Origin: Inonotus obliquus
Lineage: Eukaryota > Basidiomycota > Agaricomycetes > Hymenochaetales > Hymenochaetaceae
DNA: 64,000 nt
NCBI GenBank assembly: GCA_032164295.1
Contig: JAJHTX010000008.1
Span: 744,001 to 808,000, forward strand
Direction of reading: 5' to 3'
Shown: piece after piece, positions 35,428 to 46,946 of the stretch
Layout: every line of letters starts with the position of its first letter
Numbering within the stretch: position 1 is the first letter of the stretch
Notes under the pieces: generated by a model
What the model was told of the DNA's origin: nothing
The model's input: the letters and a program-made list of their open reading frames with translations, nothing else
The model's database searches: none
Program-made: the position numbers and the translations under genes

Positions 35428-37204
35428 ATGCTAGCTGATAATACGAGAGAAACAAAAGAGGAAGTTTGTGATGCCCTGAACTTGTTGAGCAAGAGGGGCA
35501 TGCTGGATGAGGAAACACCAGCTCAGTTCCACTCTTCAATAGGCACATTAGTCAAGAAGATGGATGAAGACAAGAGGGCACACAAGGAGACCAAAAGAAG
35601 GTCAGAGGAATTGGAGATAAGGGTGGCAAATCAAGGTGTAAATTTGCAATCTGGTGTAAATAATCTGGAATCAGCCGTGTTCGGGAAGGTGAGTTGAATG
35701 TGACAGTGTGAAGGGTATAAATCCCCTGACGTCCCTTTATTAGCAGGATAAAGCCTAAATGGATTACCTACACTATAGGGCCCTTTCTGATGATGCTGTA
35801 CAAGCTATTTATGATGCAGCATGTGCAGTCATGGCCCTAATAGAGCCTGCGGTGTTGGCCATCAGTATGCTAAAACAAGTGTTTAACCTAAACAGGCTTG
35901 ATAAAGGTCTTTTCTCCAAAAATTGCGAGAATGCTTCAATTTAAGGGTACACTTGGTGGATGATAGATATGAGGAAAAGACGAAGCATAGCAAAGGTGAG
36001 ATTCTTTGGAAGGTCTTACCCAGTGCCAAACTTGCCGAGGATGCTAAACCTAGTGACAAACAACTTCTGGAATACCTGAAATAATTGGCTCAGGATGCTG
36101 CCTTCATGTACAAGCAAGAAGTGGAAAAAAACCAGGATTCTCTGAAGCATCACGAGGATGAGTTGCAGATGGCTCAAGACATGAGACTCAAGGAGGAGAA
36201 CACATTCATGCAATATGCCAGTTTCGGCATCAATGCCATCAACAAAGTTGCTGCCAAATTGGGTCATCCTATTAAACCCCACACTCTTGATGAGCCATTC
36301 ACGTTAATTTTAGCACAAGCAAACAGTACCACCAGAGAGAAATTGGGTGACATAACATGGAAGAAGATGACTTGGTATGCGAGTTGCAAACACTTCTATT
36401 ATATTGCACAGGAGAAGAAGTCAAAGGAGAGTATAGATGCAATGCAGAAACTTCTGGTTTCCTTGAAAACCCTCCTTTACTTTGCGGAACGGGGAGTACG
36501 AATCATGGATGATGCTGAAATAATGAACTATTTCGTTGAGGGTAGGGAACAAAATCTCTTCAAGATTGTGGGAAATTTAGCTGCTCATCCACCATGCCAT
36601 TTTAATAGGGCCCGTGAAGCTATGTCAAGGATTGGTGGTAGATTCTCAGCCTTTATGGACTTGGGAGCAAATGCCTTGCACCAGATGACGAAATTCATAA
36701 CTTCTATGACGAAGCTGGAGGTGGCAATTGACAGCGGCCAATCAACAGATGTACAAGATCAGCTCTTTATCCCACAGACCGGATATCCTTGGGCGAATTT
36801 CCCAAACATGAGGATTTACCAGCACTTCAACCTCTCCCAAAACAGCGTGAATTGGATAAGTTGCTCGAGACTGTTCCAAAAGTGAACTTGAGACAGTTTG
36901 GTAGAGTGGCGTACAAGACAGGTAGCCCACTCTTGCCATCTGTACCATTGCACCATCCGCGCCATTCGTGCCATCTGTGCTATCCGCACCATCCACACCA
37001 TCCATGCCATCCACGCCATCTACACCACCTGCACGGATGACTGGAGGCTCCAAAAATATGTTTGCTATACTTGGCGCCAATAATAATGAAGAGGAACCTG
37101 TCTCCCCACCAGGTAGTCCACCAGCTCCTTGTCATACAGATAACCAGCCTGAGCCAAAGGGCTTCTTCGGTCGAGTCAAGGAGAAAAAGCCACAAAAAGG
37201 TTGA
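35428..37204 (+). pseudogene. Cargo gene 2: unrecognised coiled-coil-type protein, decayed
   Basis: First exon 35428-35697 has heptad-like charged sequence (EETPAQFHSSIGTLVKKMDE). After an intron and stops, a long open stretch (36085-36885, about 266 codons) is highly charged and helical in character (EVEKNQDSLKHHEDELQMAQ), then a frameshift leads to a Pro-rich tail ending FFGRVKEKKPQKG, stop at 37202-37204. The tail contains a 9-bp minisatellite. I recognise no family. Its tail faces the right mariner arm, as cargo gene 1 faces the left one. Confidence 0.5.
36935..37028 (+). repeat. 9-bp minisatellite in cargo gene 2
   Basis: About ten tandem units of a CCATCCRCR-like 9-mer, encoding Pro/Ser/Ala triplets in the best frame. 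Confidence 0.8.
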
Positions 37205-37364
37205 TGATAATGTATTTGGACATAGCTTCTGCTTGGTCTTACCCAGGCTATATATATTACATTTTTCGGATTTGTCTTATGCCTTTATACTTTGACAATT
37301 GGATAGAGATTTTTTACTTGACCCAAAAGCATGACAAAACTTCTATTCTATCACATTACATTAT

Positions 37365-39357
37365 ATCCTGAGTGTTGAAAGAAAGATCTGCAATCTTCAG
37401 AAGTTATGCAGTAAGTCTGGGTACACAATTGCTTGACAATTGATTGATCCCCTTGCACTTGTTGACAATGCCTCCTAAGTCAGGCTTTTATAAGTGAAAG
37501 GGCAAGTTCGATTGGATTAAAATCTAGTGAGTATGGAGGCAAAAACTCCAGTCTTACACCCTATAAAAACTTTAATGCGACAATAGCTAGATAATAAGGA
37601 TGAAACTGACCTGGACTCTACGAGCTCACAAATCGCAGAAGTCTTGTGTATCGAACAGTTGTCCATAATGATCACAGACCTTGGAGTAGGGAATGGGTTC
37701 ATTTTATCCAGAAGACCAGCGATGAATTCTGCAAAGAGGTTCACATTGAATGCATTCTTGATGACCACACAATCAATCATCCCATCAAGAGTGATGGCAG
37801 GTAGCAAGGAATACCTGTATTTGTTTGATGAGTTGGATCCGTAAAGAATTCAAGTTATCGACTCACCGCTTTCCTCTTGTGAAGAAGTGCTTTCGACAAG
37901 CTCACTTGCTCTCAAGTGCTCATACTTGATTTCGAATAAAAGTCCAACGATCACATGCACTTTTATCTATGAACACCAGCTGCTCAGATGTGTAATGAGC
38001 TCCAACTCGCACCTGATAACGTGCACGTAGTGTTTCACTCTGTTCCAGAGCCGTCTTTGAGATCTGAGATGCAGTTAGCATATCTTGCACTATGCAGACA
38101 AGTGGGTGGAGCAGCCACTTTCTTCAACCTGAAGCCCATGCACTTCAATGTCCTATAAATAGTTAAGTCTGAAATAACTTTCTCTCATCTCTCTCGCAAC
38201 ATTTTCTTCAGTTCATCCAAATAGAGGTCGTTTTGGTTTGTCAATGAACCGATCAGGAACTATACAACATGTATAAAAGGGTATATGTTGACAGCTCAGA
38301 CTAACAGTTTACCTCTGTATCGATGTAATCTAAAGCCCTGGGCCTTCTCCTGTTTGCCAAAACCTCCGTTGAAACAGTTCCATTATGATTGTACTGCTGA
38401 ATGACTCTGAACAATGTACGTTCCAGAATTTCCGTCCACTGTAAAACCTGCTGGATACAAATTCCATTTTGATACATTCTCACAATGCATTCTCTCAAGT
38501 CATCGGAAAGCCTACAGCAACGTCGACGTCGGGCCATACAAACTGTTGATGATGAGAGTAAGAGTTAGACGTGCCAAAGGCACACTTTCAAAAATCATCA
38601 TCACTTGCTCTACAACTGCTGTTGTCGTTCTTCATGTGGTCCCACCCTTGTCCCTCTTTTGTTGCCAAGTTTGCAGGAGTTGTGTGCAGCAGCAAGTGGT
38701 AGGACGTCCGACTGCAAAGAAGGTGTGTAAGCTGACAAACAACTTTATATTATCATATTACTAGCAATGTCTGTCGTGTTCGCTGTAACTAGTATATTCG
38801 AATACAGTGAGACCTTCCTCAGTCTCCGGCGCTGGGGACTGGATGTGTGCCAGGTCTAAATGAGCCTGTTGATCAAGAACGAATAGTCAGGGGTAATGTC
38901 TGGTGCTGTAGGTTGTCTGCTATGAGCCAGGGACAAAGTGATAATCAAAACTATTGAGTGTGTTCTCTTCTCTGCTGAGTCCTGTGTGCACTCATTCTAC
39001 AACATATTGGTATCACTAGGAGCGCATTTTTGAGGAGCTTTTTCGGTTTTTGAATGAGGAATTTATGTACTGTATTTAATGTTATAGAGTGCAAACTGTG
39101 TGCAAGTGACAAAGTGATAATCAGAACAAATGAGAACATTCTCTTCTCCACTGAGGCGTGTCTGCTCTCGTCCTACAACATATTGGTATCACTAGGAGCG
39201 CATTTTTTGGGTGATTATTTTAGTGCTGATATCATGTTTATATGTGCAGTATTTGCTGAGCAATTGGCAAATTAGTGAGTTTTTGAGTGCTGAGGGTATG
39301 ACATATGTCAAAAAAAGCATGTGAAGGGCCAACTGCCAATATTTTTGCAAACAGCTA
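37365..39357 (-). mobile_element. Tc1/mariner-like family A, right arm with longer transposase
   Basis: Outer terminus at 39357 (CAGCTA on the plus strand, then TA). The transposase starts at 38537 (same N-terminus as the left arm) and runs leftwards through the first catalytic block, an intron near 37830, LPAITLDGMIDCVVIKNAF, MDNCSIHKTSAICEL with the second Asp (37650-37680), FLPPYSLDFNPIELA with the third acidic site after a frameshift (near 37490-37540), and the C-terminal SEDCRSFFQHSGYNV ending near 37365. No clear inner terminal repeat is seen on its left side. Confidence 0.8.
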
Positions 39358-39369
39358 TAACTTGGCTTA

Positions 39370-40448
39370 CAGCCATTTGCAACAGTATTGTTACACCGTG
39401 ATTTTGCTATTTTCGGCATCTCAAATCCCTCAAAATACAAACCTCACCATATCTCCACGAAAACTTGACCGTTTCGTATCATCTAAGTTGCTAAATTCAT
39501 ATCTCAATAGTGCCTTCTAAACTGCAACAAACCCGAGCGAAATCAGTGAAGCATTGAGTCTAAAATGGCGCAAAATGCCATTTTTTCATGCTTTTGTCTT
39601 CCACATTTTTTTCTGTACTCAATTTTGGGTCTACAGCACCCATGAATGTCTCAGAATGCTCATATAGATCAGTTGTGAATTTAGGGACTGAATTTGAGGT
39701 GTATTGTAAGCTATGTGTGCTGGCTTGAGCCATGCCTGAAATACAGAAATCTCACCTTTCTCCCTTAGCTCTCCATATCTCAAGACAAAGTAACTGAGGC
39801 CAAATTCATACATGTAAATTCACTTTGAGTGCATTGGAAGCTATCTGAGCCCTTTCTAGTGCTCATGCTTGGATTAGGAGGTTGGGAAAGGGCAGAGAGA
39901 ATTGAACATATGTCCAGCCTTTTCCACCCCATTCTTCTCATCATTATGCACAGCAGTCTTAAGAAGTACTTAATACTCTTTCAAGGCACTCAGAGTGAAT
40001 TTACATATATGAATTTGGCCTCAGTTAGTTTGTCCTGAGATATGGAGAGCTAAGGGAGAAAGGTGAGATTTCTGTATTTCAGGCATGGCTCAAGCCAGCA
40101 CACATAGATCACAATACACCTCAAATCCAGTCTCTAAATTCACAGCTGATCTATATGAGCATTCTGAGACATTCATGGGTGCTGTAGACCCAGAATTGAG
40201 TATAGGAAAAAATGTGGAAGACAAAAGCATGAAAAAATGACATTTTGTGCTATTTTGGACTCAATGCTTTACCGATTTCGCTCGGGTTTGTTGCAGTTTA
40301 GAAGGCACTATTGAGATATGAATTTAGCAACTTAGATGATACGAAACGGTCAAGTTTTCGTAGAGATATGGTGAGATTTGTATTTTGAGAGATTTGAGGT
40401 GCCGAAAATGGCAAAATTACAGTGTGACAATACTTCTGCAAATAGCTG
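39370..40448. mobile_element. Fold-back (MITE-like) element 1
   Basis: Almost entirely palindromic: each half of about 0.54 kb is the inverted copy of the other, centred near 39909. Flanked by TA (39368-39369 and 40449-40450) with CAG/CTG termini. The first 20 or so bases (CAGCYATTTGCARMAGTATT) resemble the mariner terminus at 31151 (CAGCTGTTTGCAAAAATATT). No transposase. It sits 10 bp from the right mariner arm. Confidence 0.85.
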
Positions 40449-41149
40449 TAATAGTATAGATATAATTGATAATTGATAAAGGTGAGCAATAAGATGACCA
40501 TATAATAAGGTATGTATGTCTTATTATTTGTATATATACATACTGCTTACTACTGTAGTATTGTATATATTATTCATACATTCCGTTATTTATATTATAT
40601 CAAAATATAAATAATGATGCTTCTTATAGAAACTATCATTATTTTCAAGAATTAAGTAAGCTATACTACCTCTGTGCTAAAGACAGTTTCATCTTATTCA
40701 CTATTTACTATTTATTAGCTCAGCTTATTTGTCTTGTAAATGTAACATACCTACTTAAACCTCTTTAGAGTCTTTCTTAGTTGACTCAGAGATCTGCTGA
40801 ATATCAGCTACTTTATTTTTTTACTTTAGAGAACTATCAGCAAGATAGGTAATATTATTATATATGCTACTCTCAGGATTCTCTATCATATACCACTAAG
40901 AGCATACTTAATACTCTCTCAATGACTCTGAAAATCTATAAAATTTTTGTCTTGACCTTCTATATTTTTCATAAGTAAGATTCATAATTTTAGCTAGAGT
41001 GGTGCTTGAGTTATATAGTATATAAGCCATATAGGGTTAATTATATATATTAAACTGATGTTACTGATGTATCTGCCACAATATGGATCCTCAACAAAAA
41101 CATATAAAACCTGTACGACTATCTTTTATATAATAATACTTACAGGGAA
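40449..41149. other. AT-rich spacer between fold-back elements
   Basis: About 0.7 kb, very AT-rich. No gene, no clear repeat. Confidence 0.5.
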
Positions 41150-42222
41150 ATTTATAAAAATCTGGACACGTGCCAAATTGCCAATTTTGGCCCCTTCAGT
41201 ATCTCAGAATACAAAATAAATCATATCTCACTCAATTCTTGACCGTTTCATATTATCTAGTTTCTAAATTCATTCCCTAATCGTGCCGTCCGAACTGTAA
41301 CAAACTCGAGCAAAATCAGGCAAGAATTGACCCCGAAACGGCGCAAAATGTTGTTTTTTCATATATTCCTCATGTCCATTTTTTTCTGCACTTGATTCTG
41401 GGTCTGCAGCACCCACAGGTGTCTCAGAATGCTCAGATGGAATAACTGTGAATTTAGGGCCTGCATTTGAGATGTATATTGAGCTGTAGGTGCTAGTCTG
41501 AGGCATGCCTGAAAAGCAGAAATGCCCCCTCATCCCTCAAGCTCCCCATGCCCTGGAAAAAATATCTGAAGCCAGATTCATGCATAGGAACTCATTTAGA
41601 GTATATTAGAATGTATCTGAGCCTTTCTCAGATCAAATGGATATATTGGGAAGCTGGGGAAAGGCAGGGAAGCATGGTGCATATGTCCTGACTCCTCCAC
41701 CTCAAACAATGCACCAATCCTCATAGAAGACATGATAAGTGCTCAAATCACTTTCAATAGGCATGGAATGAATTTACATATATGAACTTGGCCTCAGATA
41801 TTTCTTCTTGGGGCATGGGGAGCTTGGGGGATGAGGGGGGATTTCTGCTTTTCAGGCATGCCTCAGACTGGCACCTACAGCTCAATATACACCTCAAATA
41901 CAGGCCCTAAATTTACATCTATTCTATCTGAGGGCTCTGAGACACTTGTGGGTGTTGTAGACCCAGAATTGAGTGCAGGAAAAATTGTACATGAGGAATG
42001 CATGAAAAAACGATGTTTTGCATTATTTTGGGGTCAATTATTAACCGATTTTGCTCGGGTTTGTTACGGTCTGGACGGCACGATCGAGACATGAATTTAG
42101 CAACCTATATGACGCGAAACGGTCAAGAATTGAGTGAGATACGGTTTATTTTGTGTTCTGAGATACTGGAGGGGCCGAAAATGGCAATTTGGCACGTGTC
42201 TCAGGACTTTTGAAAAAGACTG
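41150..42222. mobile_element. Fold-back (MITE-like) element 2
   Basis: A second palindromic element of 1.07 kb, centred near 41682, with TA on both sides (41148-41149, 42223-42224) and CAG/CTG ends. It shares internal words with element 1 (TTGACCGTTTC, GCTCGGGTTTGTT) but has diverged, so both belong to one family. Confidence 0.85.
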
Positions 42223-42500
42223 TATTTTGTATTGAACAAGATACTTGAAGGTAAAAGAGATCAGATAGATCGAGCGCCGGCACCCTCGGCATGGACGTGG
42301 GGAATGGACGTGGGGAATTAGGTCCCCAATATACGGTCAAGCACCTGACTCTGGTTTGATTACCCGACCCGGCTACTTCTCAAAGCTACATGCCGCTTAC
42401 TTCTATCTATTTGAATCTTATGTCCGTTGTAGGAGAATAGATAAAGGTGTCAAAGGAACCAAGTCGTACTTTCCGTCCCCATCGGATTTGTACTCAAGCC
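42223..42500. other. Transition from repeats to genes; upstream region of the amine oxidase
   Basis: Contains a direct 14-bp duplication (ATGGACGTGGGGAA, near 42290-42317). An in-frame ATG at 42447 would extend the next gene by 18 codons, but the downstream ATG at 42501 has a better context (AGCCATGG). Confidence 0.5.
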
Positions 42501-45309
42501 ATGGCATCGAGCCTTGCTGACGCGCGGGACACTGTAGCCCACGCACCGGGGACAGCTAGTAACGTTAAGCAGATTCCTACTCGCATCTCATTCAATATAC
42601 CTAGTCATCCACTGGATCCTCTGGACGCAGATGAGGTCCGTGCTTTGTATCAGTGTCTAATATGATGTTGTCGAACAGGTCATTAGATTGCTAGCATTTC
42701 GCTGGCGATCCGTTCTCACGTCGCTGAAAAGAGTGGTGTAAAGGCATTGAAGTTTGTCACGACTAATCTTATCCCTCCACCTAAGCGGGATGTCCTGGTG
42801 GCTCTTGGAATCCCGCTTGCAACGGGCGATAAGCCTGCGGTTAAATCCGGTGGTCTACCTCGACGCGCTGATACGAACGTGAGTATCAAGTATATCATAT
42901 CTGGCTTGTTTCGCGGCTCTTTGAAGACATCTATCCCAGTTCATCGACTTGGTCACAGGGTAATCTCCTTGCTTGATTCATGTACTCTGTACGCTGAATA
43001 CCGAGAACCAGAGATACATACCGAGTTGCCTCTACGCTGGAGGATGGTAAATGGATTGTCGAAACGGTCGTCAAGTTACCTGAAGGCACACAGCCCCAAA
43101 TTACGATTGAAGAGCTCGCGATGGCGGAAGAGATTGTGAAGAATGATCCAGGCGTCATAGCCTTTGCGAGGCAGCTCGGTATGAACAATGACATCCGCAA
43201 ATTTTTATCGTTGAGCCAATGAACCGTTTCATAGGTTTGGAGCCGAAGAATATCGCATGTGACGGATGGGCCATCGGATATGATGAGCGTTTCCCAAAGA
43301 CATCGAGACTTCAACAGGCACTTCTGTTTGCTCGCTTCGGCAAAGACGAAAATCTCTATGCGCATCCTCTTGTACATCCGGCAACATTCTTGATTGATTC
43401 AGATGGCTAACCGTATGTCTAGGACTTCATTCCTGTCATTGATTCGAACGCTCGCAAGGTGGTTCACATCGATTTCCCTCCCCACCGTGATTCCAGTGGC
43501 AAACTTTCTGCATCGGACACGCGACCGAGGGCGCTCGATCAGGATGCCGACGCACTAACTGCCGCGAACCGGGATCGCATTCCTTTCCCTACTGAGAAGT
43601 TTGACTTCCTTCCTGACCTTCGGGGAGAGAACGAGAAACCTCGTGATGATATCAAGCCACTGCATATAATCCAACCCGACGGAGTCAGCTTCAAGATAGA
43701 CGGGCACGAACTTGAATGGCAAAAATGGAAAATGCATCTAGGTAAGTAATCTGTATTCCACGTTCAGTGTTCTGGCTCACACGAGGACCATTAGCTTTTC
43801 ATCACCGCGAAGGAATTGTAATCTCGACAGTAACCTATAATGATGAAGGAACGGTCCGTCCCATATTTTATCGCTTATCTGTAGCGGAGATGGTGGTGCC
43901 ATACGCGGCACCAGAGTTCCCCCATTCGAGGAAATTTGCATTTGACACGTAGGGCTTTCTCATCGATCGCAAGCAATGCACCTATACTCACTGAACACAG
44001 AGGCGAGTACGGAATGGGATCAATGGCAAACGACCTCTCACTTGGGTGTGATTGTATTGGAGCTGTTCACTATATCGTAAGTTGTTCGACACTCTGGCAC
44101 ACGGATACTCACGGCCGTCTACTAGCCCGGTCATTTCGTCGGCCATAATGGAAGTGCAATCAACATTAAACATGCCATATGCATTCATGAGGAAGACAAT
44201 GGTATTCTCTGGAAACATAGCGACTATCGACCTGGTGGTCGCTCATTTGCCGCACGTAGCAGGCGCCTTGTCGTGAGCATGTGCTGCACGCTGGCAAACT
44301 ATGGTGAGGCTCATTCTCGTTTCACTAGGACGCTCGTACTGATTTCTCTCAGAATACATATGGAATTATCGATTTTATCAGGACGGGAATGTAGAGTTCG
44401 AATCTCGCTTGTCCGGTGTCCTCCAGGTCTACGTGAAGGCAGACAACGAAGCAAACCCATATGGCACTACAGTCGCCAAGAATATTAACGCACAGTATCA
44501 CCAACACTTGTTCTCCCTACGCGTCGACCCGATGATCGACGGGCTTTCCAATAGCGTACTCGAGATTGATGTAGTGCCTTCCCCCGCGCCTACTGGCTCT
44601 GACGAGAATTTCGCCGGAAACGCCTTTAAGATCGAATCACGCATTCTCAAAACATCTCTTGAGGGCGCCCGGGACTACTCTTTTGAACGCGACCGACGGT
44701 GGCGTATCGTGAATCCGAATGCGGTATCTCATTACTCTTCTGGCGCTCAGCCGGGGTATGGCATTGTGGTGAAGGGCGCGACGCAGACGCTCATTGCAAA
44801 GGCGAATAGTTGGGTACAGACACGTGCATTTTTTGGAACAAAGGCGCTTTGGGTCATCAAGGATAAGGAGGGACCCGAAGGGTCTCGCATTTATCCATCA
44901 GGGAAGTACGTACCGCAGACACGCGAGCAACCCGAGGAATCGATCGGAGCATGGGCCAGAGAGAATGCAAATATTGTCAATGATGATATTGTCCTTTATC
45001 TGACGATAGGTCCATAGCTTCGTCCATGTATTGATGAATCGGCTAATTGACATATTCTTTGCAGGAACGAATCACATACCTCGCCCCGAGGACTGGCCAG
45101 TGTGAGTACCTCAGTCTCTGTTCTAGCTTGTCCTCAGGCTGAAATAACCGTACCACAACAGTATGCCCGTGGAGCATCTCAGCGTGTACTTTAAGCCACA
45201 ACACTTCTTTAGAGTAAACCCTGCTCTTGATATCCCCGCTGCGGATGATCCAAAGAGCCGCCCTGCCTTTCCAGAGACTCGTACTTCTGGTGATAGCTGC
45301 TGCGTTTAA
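42501..45309 (+). CDS. Copper amine oxidase (topaquinone type)
   Basis: Oxidises primary amines to aldehydes with release of ammonia and hydrogen peroxide. Exons 42501-42635, 42687-42878, 42940-42959, 43006-43178, 43235-43371, 43423-43741, 43795-43948, 44001-44076, 44126-44303, 44353-45009, 45065-45101 and 45162-45309 join into one open frame of 741 aa, normal for the family. The catalytic Asp lies in AFDTGEYGMG. The topaquinone precursor Tyr is in TLANYEYIWNY, formed across the 44304-44352 intron. Copper ligands are the HQH of YHQHLFSLRVDP plus a later His near TNHIPRPEDWP. The domain core includes DGWAIGYDERFPK and RPIFYRLSVAEMVVPY. No signal peptide is seen. The C-terminus ends SCCV. One exon is only 20 bp. 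All introns follow GT-AG. It is the first intact host gene to the right of the transposon block. Confidence 0.95.
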
Positions 45310-45764
45310 CGCATAACAAATCAAATTGACTGAGGCTCAATTCGCCGAGAACTGTTAAGTAATGTTAGGATATGAATCAGATACGATGCAATGAAACTAT
45401 TCAAGGCTATTCTTCTTATCAGTACTCTGTCGTTGTGTGGGTAGACATACTTTGACGTTGGTACACGACCCTTGATTACTCCACGCAATTCTGTGACGAG
45501 CTGTGCGTAAATGGTGGGCGCAAAAGTCATGTAATTACTCCATCGACGGCAGAACAAATTCGGACGCCCTGTACGTGGGAGACCTATAACCAGACCATAA
45601 TTCAAGCTATGGTTGGAAGAGCCATGTGCCCGGAATAAGGCCGCGATAAGACTTACGATAGGCGTCACGAGAGTATAAGCTCAGGAGCTTAAGAAAAAAA
45701 ACCTCGTTTCAGCACTTAGACGGCAGAATCAGATAAAGCCGTTACCGACACCGATATAATCAAA
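45310..45764. other. Convergent intergenic region
   Basis: 455 bp between the 3' ends of the amine oxidase (+) and the LTO1-like gene (-). A minus-strand frame at 45321-45668 resembles nothing I know and is not called. Presumably holds both terminators. Confidence 0.5.
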
Positions 45765-46458
45765 CTAGAAGCTATAGTCTACGCTTCCAAGGTCGGTAGC
45801 AATTGTCCACACACTACTCTTGTCCGTCGGTATCATTGACGCGCTAACCCCTGCTGTACTCGAAGAAGCCAGGGCATGCGCTCGTGAAGCGCGAAGACTT
45901 GGATTGACACCAACGATGGAGCAAAGCATCTTGTAACGAGCACGAATCTGTCCAAAGAGCTTCGGAAAGTCGGTGTCGTCGGAATCGGCCTGCGAGGGAT
46001 TCATCATGGGGGACTGAGCTATTAGATCAAGCAACGATGTCGCGGTATGTTTCAACCGACTACTGGAAGAGACCAATCATAGCAGGTCAGTCCCATTTCA
46101 AAGCATTCCACCGCCTTATTCTGGAGGATAGCTATGTGAAAAGGGGAAGGTAACCACCTGTCCTTGCGTTCCTCGTGCTCCGACAGGATTTTCCAAAGCT
46201 TTGCGAAGCCTTCGTAGAAGCCAAGCTCTTCCCACATCTCAAAGCCCTTCTCCCTCCCCAACTGTCTTCCCTCAATCCTACCATGGATTTTCCCATGCTC
46301 TAGTCCGTCCGTATAACCAACTGTATAGAACCTGTGACCGACGGAAAGACAATGAATATATGAGGAGAGCGTATATTCGATACGAGACTGTCGTACTGTT
46401 GCTCAAGATCAACAAGCGACTCTAGGTCGACCGGGTGTTCAACGTGAGATCTAGCCAT
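45765..46458 (-). CDS. LTO1: LTO1/Yae1-type deca-GX3 protein
   Basis: In yeast Lto1 works with Yae1 as an adaptor that brings the ABC protein Rli1/ABCE1 to the cytosolic Fe-S targeting complex. Exons (minus strand) 46397-46458, 46158-46331 and 45765-46062 give 177 aa. Residues 26-62 show an almost perfect Gly-x-x-x run, from VGYTDGLEHGKIHG through EELGFYEG (Trp replaces Gly once), the family signature. The second half carries a helical LFGQIRARYKMLCSIVGVNP block. Start chosen at 46458 because exon 1 (MARSHVEHPVDLESL) splices in frame. The protein ends DYSF, close to but not exactly the [LIM]-[DES]-[WF] C-terminal tail known for clients and adaptors of that complex. Divergent from nothing nearby; it shares orientation with the Whi2-like gene. 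Confidence 0.85.
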
Positions 46459-46946
46459 GATTGAAGCAGAAAACCGTAACGGTAGTCAAAAGTCGAGAGT
46501 GCTGGGTAACAAAAATGACCGAAGCGAGCGCTTATGTAATGATCGACGCGTAGTGGAATTCTCCAGTCGGACACAGTCAAGACCAGGTTGAATTGCACAC
46601 AATTCCTCTTGAGGGAGCTCACCAACTTTCCGAACAACCAACCTTTGTGTCAGTTTGCACAACAAAGGCTTAGCCACAAGTCGATCATTACATAATGATT
46701 CGCTTTAAGGTCAATTTTAGTACCGACCCTTACAGGCATCACTCAATTCTAGTTTTGGAAGTTTTCTGATCGTCGATCACTCAACATCTCACGTAATGCC
46801 AAGGAAGTAACTATCATCTTAAATTGCGAGTCACAGATGCAGGACGTCTGAACCAAGGGTATCTATTGCATGAATGACGGTAGACAGGAATTTATTTCCC
46901 AGAGCGATGCGGATATATCCACTTCCGACCCGAGCGAGTATAATCG
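46459..46946. other. Intergenic region upstream of the LTO1-like gene
   Basis: 488 bp. Presumably the LTO1 promoter and the 3' end of the Whi2-like gene. No gene or RNA seen. Confidence 0.5.

Larger units (their letters stand above)
31151..39357. mobile_element. Composite structure: inverted mariner arms enclosing two cargo genes
   Basis: Arms 31151-32784 and 37724-39357 are inverted and near identical (encoded peptides match residue for residue). Both outer ends carry the mariner-type terminus CAGCTRTTTGC next to TA. The 4.9-kb interior holds a minus-strand gene remnant (32890-34830), a plus-strand gene remnant (35428-37204), and the rest of the right transposase. The layout is that of a composite transposon, or of two elements that landed in opposite orientation. 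No transposase in it is intact. An assembly artefact producing identical inverted arms cannot be excluded. Confidence 0.65.

Noticed and set aside
36935..37028. CRISPR-like array
   Set aside because: Units are contiguous 9-mers without spacers, and the genome is fungal.
36816..37080. Minus-strand Trp/Met/Val or Gly/Asp repeat protein
   Set aside because: Shadow of the 9-bp minisatellite in cargo gene 2. The plus frame continues into a sensible tail.
42447..42500. Upstream in-frame ATG for the amine oxidase
   Set aside because: It would add 18 residues with no targeting character, and the ATG at 42501 has the better context. Not excluded.
45321..45668. 115-codon minus-strand frame
   Set aside because: No recognisable family, no splice partner, and it lies in the expected 3' region of two convergent genes.
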